Source: Mytilus galloprovincialis
Lineage: Eukaryota; Mollusca; Bivalvia; Mytilida; Mytilidae
Reading direction: 5' to 3'
DNA: 64,000 nt
NCBI RefSeq assembly: GCF_965363235.1
Contig: NC_134851.1
Coordinates: 55,866,833 to 55,930,832 of the forward strand
Below are positions 11,440-20,861 of this stretch, one piece after another. Under the pieces are notes generated by a model, which saw nothing but the letters and a program-made list of their open reading frames with translations, searched no databases and was not told the origin of the DNA. A program made the position numbers and the translations under genes. Position 1 is the stretch's first letter, and each line of letters begins with the position of its first letter.

Positions 11440-12640
11440 GGACCACAGGTTTTTTTATTCCAAATTCACAAAGGGAATGCTGCATCCGATCTTAATAACC
11501 ATCGAGGAATTACAATTATTGATTCATTGGGGAAGCTTTTTTAATAAGATACACATCTTTGTAAATTCTTAGATAAATATCATAGCATTGGTGATAGCCA
11601 AATTTGGTTTAACAAAAAAAAAACACGACCATCTGACCATATGTTCATTCTAAAAACTATTATTAATAAGTATTGTAATACAAAAGAAGGTAGAGTGTTT
11701 GCCTGCTTTGTTGATTTCCAGAAGGCTTTTGATACTGTCATTCTCCCAGGGATAAAACTTAAGCTATTGAATATAGTTAAAGAGTATGGTAAGAGATCTC
11801 TTTAGAACTAAAGTTGGAGTAAAACAAGGAGACAATTTGACTCCACATTTGTTAAAATTTGTATAAATGAACTTCCTGATTGTATTAAAAGTTCCCCTGA
11901 TCAAGCTGTTGTTTATTCACGACCAGTTTATTCTTTACTATATATATGCTGATGATTTTGTCATTTTTTCAACTTCAGCAAAAGGACTTCAAAGTAAACT
12001 TGATGGGTTAAGATCGGTGTTTGAAAATGAATCCCATTAAAACCAAGGTGCTTGTATTTAACAAGACATGCAGACATATCAAACATGATTTTTATTTTAA
12101 TAACAGACTTATTGATTGTGCTCAACATTGTAAATATTAAGGAATAACTTTTAGTGCATCTGAATTTTTTTCCTTCGCTCAGAGAGAATTTTATAATAAG
12201 GCGTTAAAAGCCTACTATAAGCTACGCAAGGACATTCTGTCACTGAATCCAGTTTAAAAAACAGTCTTCATGTTTTTGAGCATACAATAAAACCTATTCT
12301 CTTATATAGTACTAAAATTTGGGGATATTTCAACCCTTTCAAAAAAAAAATAAAAAAATCTATGACTACAAATGTAGATCAGGCTTATCCTACGATTCTT
12401 TCAGAAAGACTACGCATGCAATTTTGTAAACATTTACTTGGTGTACCCAAAAGAGCAACACATTTTGCCAATCGTTCTTAACTCGGTAGATTCACTCTGT
12501 ATTTTGACATTGCAAAGTCTATGATCAGATACTAGCACAGGCTTGACAATTTGGGATCATCTTTCCACTACTAGAGGAGCCATATTTAGAGTCAAAATTA
12601 CTACACGAGTAAAAAAAAATCCTTCACAGTATGAATCCTT
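11440..12640 (+). mobile_element. Decayed LINE reverse transcriptase, inside the CACTGG element
   Basis: Sense-strand blocks in shifting frames: DLNNHRGITIIDSLGKLF (about 11495), RPSDHMFILKTIINKY (11620), VFACFVDFQKAFDTV (11695), GVKQGDNLTP (11815), YADDFVIFSTSAKGLQSKLD (11945), TKVLVFNKTCRHI (12040), then LGVPKRATHFANRS (about 12440). These are RT blocks 1-7 plus the C-terminal region of a non-LTR element. It is broken by many stops and shifts. It is a different subfamily from the antisense LINE at 5.5-7.7 kb. The 192-bp frame upstream (11179-11370) has no clear LINE motif. Confidence 0.85.
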
Positions 12641-12863
12641 AATCTTCTTTCTAAAGAATATCAAAGGGGTTAGCAATTTACATTGTTTACTATATGCTGT
12701 TGATAATGTATTTTTTTGAATTTCAGCAAACAGTATTCATACATAGCTTGTAGCCAGGATAATATTTAAAAGATAGAACTTTATGCTTCAACTCAGTGTG
12801 CTGGTCTTTTAAATCTGAGTACATTCATACAATATAAACATATAACATAAACATTATTTTCAA

Positions 12864-13139
12864 CCTGCATATGTATGTGATAGTTGCCGCATTACATTTA
12901 GTTCTACCTTGTAATATTATCCTAGCTACAAGGCTGGCTAAAAACTACTAATATTTGATCTTATTCTTAAATTCAAAGCGTGTAGTATTGTAAAATATTT
13001 ACCTGCATATGTATGTAATATTTGCCGCAGTACATTTAGTTCTACCTTGTAATATTATCCTGGCTACAAGCCTGTCTATAAACTACTAATATTTGATCTT
13101 ACTCTTAAATTCAACGCGTGTAGCATTGTAAAATATATA
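12864..13139. repeat. Tandem duplication, 138-bp unit
   Basis: CCTGCATATGTATGT starts at 12864 and again at 13002. The two units share TAGTTCTACCTTGTAATATT, then CTACAAGSCTG and ACTACTAATATTTGATCTTA with scattered differences of mixed type. Confidence 0.85.
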
Positions 13140-14109
13140 CTAACCGTATTCATTCTTTCTAGGTTAACACAATGTTCATTGCGACACCATGGATTAAGTT
13201 TTTTTTTTAATTCCAAACCAATATTTAGAACAAATATCAATGATATACCGCAAGATCGTCATGCAATCGATAAAAAAATAAAGACAACAAGCTAAAAACA
13301 CCAGGCATTTGTGGATTTTCATTTGAAAGCCAATGGTTTATAAAAACTGCAATAGCTGATTAAAAATTAATGAAGATTGTTCAAAATTGTACCTTCAATA
13401 ATTTCATTTGCCGACATGATTGCAGGTAATAAAAAGTCGTAAATAAAAAAAAGATCTGAAAGCAAATATTCAACAATTTTATGCCTTAACGTACAGTAAA
13501 ACATATATTAATACTCAACCCTAACATACTATTTGGCTTAATGCGAGTTGATTATTTTTCAATGTTTCTCCTAAATGATGGTCGTTTGGAACATATCAAA
13601 AATGTATGGTTGATAAATCTTTAACTTAATTTCTGCATACCATTATCAGAGTAACAAATGAAATAATATTTTTTGTAGTAAACTTTATATAACAACTGAG
13701 TTTATTAACATGGTTATGCATGTGCACAGTACTTTTAAAATAATTTGATAAAAGTTCGTCTAAATATTTGAGTTACGGTCATCTTTCAAAGTTACGACCA
13801 TCTTTTGTCGATTACGACCATCATCCAAAATACTATAGTTAACATTACGACCATCACAAGTTAAAGTTACGACCATCATGCTCGAATTTTTGAATGACTA
13901 TTTTACGAAAATTGGAATGATTTTATGCGTCAAATTTGGTTTCAAAAACAACGCACTCACGATATGGGTATATGACACAAGCGGTTTGACTCAAATGAAC
14001 CTTTTACTGCCCGCAAATCGGAAAAGAAAAACTTATCCCTAGAGTTGTGTCCCATATTCAGATGGTCGTAACCTTTAGTTACGACCATCCGCTTACCACC
14101 AGTGCTTGT

Positions 14110-14952
14110 GTATTAAACAACGAACTCTAAAAAAAAAATAATATTCCAATTTGGGAAAAACAGAAGATTTTAAGAAATATAAGTTTTACACAATATAATA
14201 GTAAAGTGAATTTATAAGTCTTAGCTGAGACTACTCTATTTATAGTAGTTTTAGGTCTTAGGTGCGCGGACTGCAATATCAAACGTTGTTTATATTAATT
14301 GAGTTAAAAATTTCGAAGCCTGGTTTTTAGAAAGATTTTGTCAGCTTAAGAATTTAGGTGTGAGGACTGGTTTTCATTATTTTGATATAATTAACTGTAT
14401 TCAAAGTTGTTGACTATATTATGAATTAAGTGAATGATTTGATTTTAAAATAGTTAATAAAATTTCTTTGCGCTATATATTGGGGTTTACAGTTTTTAAG
14501 TCACATCCATGGGTCGTGAAAATCGTTTTGTTTGTAAATCTAGTTTTTTTAATCACCCGATCAATATAAATTAGCACTTCCTGTTTTTGATAATCAAAGC
14601 AAACTGTTGAGTTTGAAGGAATTTAATGTATTTTCTGTTAAAATGATAACTATGGCAGCATTCGGTTGTCTCGAGTATACTTCAAATGGTGAGAATATAC
14701 TAAAACAAAATCAACCTCAAACGGATTTCCTCCATTCGACCACTTACCTAAAAAATCGATCACAAGACACCGTAAATTATTGACGTACAAGTCTGTTTCT
14801 ACATGTTCTATGATTTTCTATTTATAACTGCTCCAAGGATGTGTAAAGTAATAACTATGAAAAACACACACACACACGAGTCTACCAGAAGCACCTAAAA
14901 GAAATCGACAGCTAAAATTTCCTCTGGATTTCCCAGTGTCTGAGACATGTAT
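14110..14952. other. AT-rich DNA, nothing recognised
   Basis: No gene or repeat family recognised, apart from an (AC)n run at about 14864-14876. Confidence 0.35.
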
Positions 14953-15109
14953 TTTTATGACCCATTTATGGGCATTATGTTTTCTGGTCTGTGCGTCCTC
15001 CGTCCGTCTGCTCGTTCATCTGTTTGTCTGTTCATCCGTCCGTCCCGTTTCAGGTTAAAGTTTTGGTTAAAGTTTTTGGTCGAGGTCGTTCTTTATGAGG
15101 TTGAAGTCC

Positions 15110-16512
15110 AGTATCAGGTCCGTTCATGCCCAATACATGTTTGCACCCTACACGTTAGCGCCCAATTTTTATTAGCTCACCTGGCCCAGAGGGCCAAGTG
15201 AGCTTTTCTTATCACTTAGCCCTTCGTCGTCCGTCGTCGTTTATTTTTACAAATATCTTCTCTGAAACTACTGGACCAAATTTAACCAAACTTGGCCACA
15301 ATCATCACTAGGGTATCTAGTTATAAAATTGTGTCCAGTGACCCGGCCAACCAACCAAGATGGCAGCCATGGCTAAAAATAGAACATAGGGGTAAAATGT
15401 AGAATTTGGCTTATAACTCTTAAACCAAAGCATTTAGAGCAAATTTGACAAGGTTAAATTGTGTATCAAGTCAATATCTCTCTGTCCTGACTTTTTCAGA
15501 TGAATTGGACAACTTGCTGTTGGGTTGCTGCCCCTAATTGGTAATTTTTAAAGAAATTTTTCCGTTTTTGGTTATTATCTTGAATGCTTTTATAGATAGA
15601 GATAAACTGTAAACAGCACTATATATATATAATGTTCAGCAAAGTAAGATTTGAAAATAAGTCAACATGACCAAAATGGTCAGTTGACCCCTTAAGGAGT
15701 TATTGCCCTTTATAGTCAATTTTTAACCATTTTTATTAATTCGGTAAATTTTTGTAAATTTTTACAAAATATTTTCCCTCTGTATCTAAAGGGCCAAGTT
15801 TATTAGAGATAGAGACAATTGTAAGAAGCAAGAATGTTCAGTAAAGTAAGATCTACAAACATCACTGTCACCAAAACACAGTTTTGTCATGAATCCATAA
15901 ATCTGTATTCTTTGTTTAATATGCACATAGACCAAGGTGAGCAACACAGGCTCTTTAGAGCCTCTAGTCATGCTAGTTTGAATTTCAGTTGAACCATTAG
16001 ATATTTTTCGAAATAATCGGAATAAAATTATGTAGATTCATTTTATTAATTTGATGATTAATTTTTAAATGTTAATTATGTAGTAATTGGTATTTACATG
16101 TATATAAAAATATTTATAGCAATACACTATTTTATAAAACATGATTACGAATTATTTACCACATAAAAAAAAACTTTGTCAGAATCCTAATTCCTTATGG
16201 AACAATGAAAAAAAAAATGTTTTTTAGCAATGCACTTACCATGATCTACCATGACACAAAACAATGTTTGTCAGAATCTCACTTTATTTAGAAACAAGGA
16301 AATCAAATATTTTTATAGCAAAACTCGATTACAAACCATCAGAGACATGGTATAATATGCCTCTGAAAGGGTCTCCATTAACACAATAAAAAAACCAATA
16401 AAAATTGGGGGTGAACGGACTTTGGGTGGGAACGTGTAGGGAGCGAAAGTGAACTGGGGCGAACGTGAGTGGGTCAGTGCGATCGTGATTGGGCGCGCAC
16501 AGACCCAGATTC
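15110..16512. mobile_element. Inserted TIR-like element with 9-bp target duplication TTGAAGTCC
   Basis: TTGAAGTCC flanks both sides (15101-15109, 16513-16521). The inner ends are imperfectly inverted: GGTCCGTTCATGCCCAA and CCCTACACGTTAGCGCCC on the left; GTGAACGGACTTTGGGTGGG and GAACGTGTAGGGAGCG on the right. A 9-bp duplication fits a Mutator-like element but is not proof. It was later split by the 0.8-kb repeat at 15171-15968. Confidence 0.55.
15171..15968 (-). repeat. Long antisense copy of the GAGGCTCTAAAGAGCC / GGCCAGGTGAGC repeat
   Basis: Begins TTAGCTCACCTGGCCCAGAG and ends AGGTGAGCAACACAGGC then TTTAGAGCCTCTAG, the reverse of the copy at 4344-4686. It is about 450 bp longer because the interior contains ACTACTGGACCAAATTTAACC and TGACCCCTTAAGGAGTTATTG segments. 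No coding capacity. Confidence 0.8.
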
Positions 16513-16675
16513 TTGAAGTCCGATCAACTTGAAACTTAGTAAACATGTTCCCTATGATATGATCTTTCTAATTTTAATGCCAAATAAGAGATTACATTTT
16601 CAGGGTCCACTGAACATAGAAAATGATAATGCGGATGGGGCATCCGTGTACTTGGGACACATTCTGGTTGTAATA

Positions 16676-17634
16676 TGAATTACATGTCGTTGAAAATTTT
16701 AAAAGAATTGCAAATGAGATAAGGTTTACCTGATAAAAAAAAAAATAATACTGCTACACACTTACAATTCTTAAAGGAATTATAACATATGGGATGTCAA
16801 AACTTCAAAGTATTATAAAAAAAAATTCTGCTTCATTTTCTGAATTTCATAGAGTTGTGCTGGTACTTCCCGTTAACTCCCCCTGTTTGTTAAGTCTGCC
16901 CCTAACTTATGTGTGAGTCTTTCCTAAAATGTTTTCATCTACTATATTATCATAACTTTCAACAACAAAAATTTAAAAAATCTTAAAGACCCTTTTCTGG
17001 CTATCATCATGATCACAGATGTTCACGTAAGATTTTGGCTTTATTAGAGAAAATGTCTGACATGCAGCCACTTTGAACTATGCAGAAAAGTGATTGCTGT
17101 ATGATGTAAATAATTAAAGGGTTGCAAAATCTCTGGTCAATTGTTGCAGGTTCTAAAAAGTTATGAGGTCTAAGAATGTAAATAGGAACTCTGGGCAATT
17201 GTCTGATCATTGTTGCAGGTTCTAAAAAAGTGATAAGGTCTTAGAATGTAAATAGGAAGTAAATTAACATGATTAACAAACATATACTGGACTGTCACTT
17301 CTAGGAAAATTCAAAACAGAAAGACCATTAATGAATGGCTAAATCAAAAGCTCAACACATGTCAATTGCAAATAAATGGGAAAAAAATGAAGTATATTAA
17401 TTGCTACCTTTCATACATGTCATACATTGTTCATAGTGCAAGGACGTAACCATTCTTTAGATCCCATCCAGTCAATATCAAGCAAAGTTAAGATATTCAA
17501 GTTACAGTACGATGTTTATTTGAATTACTACACTATTTCATTTATTAAAATTTTCAAAAGTTATTCATAGTGAATAAATTTGTAATAAAAATAAGTCCAA
17601 CTTCAAATGAACAATCATGAACAAAGGAAGATTA
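16676..17634. other. AT-rich DNA with a small duplication
   Basis: A segment TGTTGCAGGTTCTAAAAA..ATAGGAA.. at 17142-17190 recurs at 17212-17258. Otherwise nothing is recognised. Confidence 0.4.
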
Positions 17635-17645
17635 CTCCAACTCAA

Positions 17646-20616
17646 GGTTGGTCGGTAAATACCACCCCTGGTATTTACCGGCTTTTACCGCCCTGCACAA
17701 TACTCCCCAAGTGGTCAATACTGGCAAATACTGGTCGATTGAAATTTTCATGGTTGTTTATTTATCGAGGTAAAAACTTGATAAAAAGTCAAATATACTT
17801 AAATTTTAATTTTAAACATGTGTCAGCTTATAAAATTAATGAATTTGATATGTTTTATTCATTTATAACACTTCTTCATACTGATTAAAAATTTAGTTTT
17901 TATGAATTATGATATTGCATACTAAAGAAATATAAAAATTTACATATTATATCAACATTTATAAATCAATATATTTTTACTTAAAAAAAGTATGATTTTA
18001 CAGGTAATTAATAGTATTAAAAGGTAAATAAAACTACAAGTAAATGAAGTTACAGGTGTCTTTTTACCTATCACCTGGCATTGCTAGGTGTGAAAAAATA
18101 ATTACTAAAACAACAGCCCCCAATAAATGGTGACAGTCACATGCATGACATGACAGTACATGGGTTAAAAGTAATAAAAAGTGATATATATAAAGACCCT
18201 CTTAAACAATAAATTATTTCCTCTCTATTTAACTATGGGACAAATACCTTCTTCATGCTGGAAATGGAAACTTTGAAGCAGGGATGAAAAGATTTTATCT
18301 TTTACTATAATATTATGTACTCATTAATCAATGTAGATCCCTGTTTGAATTGATTTCTTTGAATTTACAATCGAAATAGAAATGAAAGCTTTAAAACTGT
18401 TTAAAACACTTTCTATATTTCATTATTAATAGTAATCATATTTGACCAGTTGTGAATTAGTGGTTTTTATACGACCGCAAATTTTGAAAAAATTTTCGTC
18501 GTATATTGCTATCACGTTGGCGTCGGCGTCGGCGTCGTCGTCGTCGTCGTCGTCCGGCGTCCGAATACTTTTAGTTTTCGCACTCTAACTGTAGTAAAAG
18601 TGAATAGAAATCTATGAAATTTTAACACAAGGTTTATGACCATAAAAGGAAGGTTGGTATTGATTTTGGGAGTTTTGGTCACAACATTTTAGGAATTAGG
18701 GGCCAAAAAGGGCCCAAATAAGCATTTTCTTGGTTTTCGCACCATAACTTTAGTTTAAGTTAATAGAAATCTATGAAATTTTGACACAAGGTTTATGACC
18801 ACAAAAGAAAGATTGGGATTGATTTTGGGAGTTTTGGTTTCAATAGTTTAGGAATAAGGGGCCAATAAAGGGCCCAAATAAGCATTTTTCTTGGTTTTTG
18901 CACAATAACCTTAGGTTAAGTAAATAGAAATCTATGAAATTTAAACACAATGTTTATGACCACAAAAGGAAGGTTGGTATTGATTTTGGGAGTTTAGGAC
19001 CCAACAGTTTAGGAATTAGGGGCCAAAAAGGGACCCAAATAAGCATTTTTCTTGGTTTTCGCACCATAACGTTAGTATAAGTAAATACAAATCTATGAAA
19101 TTTAAACACAAGGCTTATGACCATAAAAGGAAGGTTGGTATTGATTTTGGGAGTTTTGGTCCCAACAGTTTAGGAAAAAGGGGCCCAAAGGGTCCAAAAT
19201 TAAACTTTGTTTGATTTCATCAAAATTGAATAATTGGGGTTCTTTGATATGCCGAATCTAACTGTATATGTAGATTATCAACTTTTGGTCCTGTTTTCAA
19301 ATTGGTCTACATTAAGGTCCAAAGGGTCCAAAATTAAACTTAGTTTGATTTTGACAAAAAATGAATCGGTTGGGTTCTTTGATATGTTGAATCTAAAAAT
19401 GTACTTAGATTCTTGATTATTGAAGTTTTTTGGTCCAGTTTTCAAATTGGTCTACATTAAGGTCCAAAGGGTCCAAAATTAAACTTTGTTTGATTTCATC
19501 AAAAATTGAATCCTTGGGGTTCTTTGATATGCCAAATCTAACTGTGTATGTAGATTCTTCATTTTTGGTCCTGTTTTCAAATTTCAAATTCTACATTAAA
19601 GTCCAAAGGGTCCAAAATTAAACTAAGTTTGATTTTAACAAAAATTGAATTCTTGGGCCTCTTTGATATGCTGAATCTAAACATGTACTTAGATTTTTGA
19701 TTATGGGCCCAGTTTTCAAGTTGGTCCAAATCAGGATCTAAAATTATTATATTAAGTATTGTGCAATAGCAAGTCTTTTCAATTGCACAGTATTGTGCAA
19801 TGGCAAGAAATATCTAATTGCACAATATTGTGAAATAGCTAATTTTTTTTTAATTAGAGTTATCTTTCTTTGTCCAGAATAGTAAGCAAGAAATATCCTA
19901 TTGCACAATATTGTGCAATAGCAAGAATTTTTTTTAATTGGAGTTATCTTTCTTTGTCCAGAATCAACTTAAATCTTTGTTATATACAATATACAATGTA
20001 TATACACTTTTTACTACCAACTGATAAATTTAAATAATCTTTACCATTCAGTGATAACAAGCAGTTTTTTTACATTTGAATTGATATCAGTTTTGAAAAA
20101 GGGAAACGGGGATGTGAAAAAAAAGTGGGGGGGGGGGTTAAATTTTTCTCATTTCAGATTTCATAAATAAAAAGAAAATTTCTTCAAACATTTTTTTGAG
20201 AGGATTAATATTCAACAGCATAGTGAATTGCTCAAAGGCAAAAAAAACCTTTTAAGTTCATTAGACCACATTCATTCTGTGTCAGAAACCTATGCTGTGT
20301 CAACTATTTAATTTTAGATTTAAAAAGTTTGAAGAAGAAATCTTTAATTGATTTGTAAAATCTTGGCATTTGTTTTGTGTAAAAAAAACCCATGTAATGT
20401 CAAAAATTTGATCACAATCCAAATTCAGAGCTGTATCATGCTTGAATGTTTTGTCCATACTTGCCCCAACTGTTCAGGGTTCGACCTCTGCGGTCGTATA
20501 AAGCTGCGCCCTGCGGAGCACCTGGTTATAGTATAAATGACCACTCAAAATTTCAATCGTCCAGTATTTACCACTGGCGTGGTCACTAGTATTTACCGCT
20601 TTTTTTGCAAATTTTG
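17646..20616. mobile_element. 3-kb element flanked by 11-bp direct repeats, carrying the 2-kb repeat
   Basis: CTCCAACTCAA occurs at 17635-17645 and 20617-20627. Just inside, the two ends share inverted CGGTAAATAC and the 24-bp segment AAATACTGGWCGATTGAAAT (17724 on; inverted at about 20548). The inverted repeats are imperfect (about 100 bp, with a gap). The interior consists of AT-rich DNA (17750-18465) and the TACGACCGCAAA repeat. The superfamily is unknown; the long duplication would fit a Mutator-like element. Confidence 0.5.
18466..20535 (+). repeat. TACGACCGCAAA 2-kb repeat, copy 1
   Basis: Starts TTTATACGACCGCAAATTTT with a (GTC)n run at 18517-18553. Four units of about 170-185 bp follow (GGTTTTCGCACCATAACTTT, CTATGAAATTT, GGTTGGTATTGATTTTGGGA), then four or five units of about 140 bp (GTCCAAAATTAAACTT, TTCTTTGATATGC). 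A tail has ATTGCACAATATTGTGCAAT motifs and TTGGAGTTATCTTTCTTTG. It ends GCGGTCGTATAAAGC and CCCTGCGGAGCACCTGG. Copy 2 at 25068-27062 matches module for module. Long frames inside are products of the tandem units. Confidence 0.85.
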
Positions 20617-20807
20617 CTCCAACTCAAATTTATAATTTGCCTAGCTACATGTAATTACAATTTCCAAATCTTATTTTGAATTCAGGAAATTGAAAAATGA
20701 AGCAATCTTTTCAATTCAGTGCTCAAAAGCAATTTGTTATAAATACAATCTTCCTCCCAAGGAAATTGCAGTAGTACGTAATGGTATGATTTTTTTTTTA
20801 TTCACAG

Positions 20808-20861
20808 GTTTTCCTATGAAGGGTTAAGTTGAAATGTCTAAAATGACCTAAAGAATAAGAG
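20808..20861 (+). promoter_or_regulatory. SOCS 5' UTR segment with two micro-uORFs
   Basis: A T-rich tract plus TTCACAG (to 20807) is a convincing splice acceptor, so at least one 5' non-coding exon lies upstream, unlocated. Between it and the start codon are ATG-AAG-GGT-TAA (20816-20827) and ATG-TCT-AAA-ATG-ACC-TAA (20834-20851). Both are closed before the main ATG at 20862. An in-frame TAA at 20856-20858 fixes that ATG as the first possible start. Confidence 0.7.

Larger units (their letters stand above)
10333..14104. mobile_element. 3.8-kb DNA transposon-like element with CACTGG ends and 5-bp duplication
   Basis: Left end CACTGGTGGTAAGCGGATGG; right end CCATCCGCTTACCACCAGTG. Flanks are CTTGT on both sides (10328-10332, 14105-14109). 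The inverted similarity continues for about 290 bp (CCGATTTTCGTGCAG..., CAAACCGCTTGTCTCAC... left; matching inverted segments 13900-14030). The subterminal DNA carries the 13-mer GATGGTCGTAACT at least five times left and its inverse at least six times right, some in perfect palindromes (10350-10379). No transposase is readable; the interior holds a decayed LINE and a tandem duplication. The superfamily is unresolved. Confidence 0.8.
14953..16675 (+). repeat. Interspersed repeat (CCATTTATGGGCATTATG to GCGGATGGGGCATCC), split by an insertion
   Basis: The left part (14953-15109) starts TATGACCCATTTATGGGC and holds a run of GTCC/GTCTG motifs. The right part (16513-16675) resumes GAAGTCCGATCAACTTGAAA and ends GCGGATGGGGCATCCGTGTA...GGACACATTC. 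The two halves join at a repeated TTGAAGTCC, so they were one element before insertion of the sequence between them. I recognise the family as a common mussel repeat. Confidence 0.7.
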
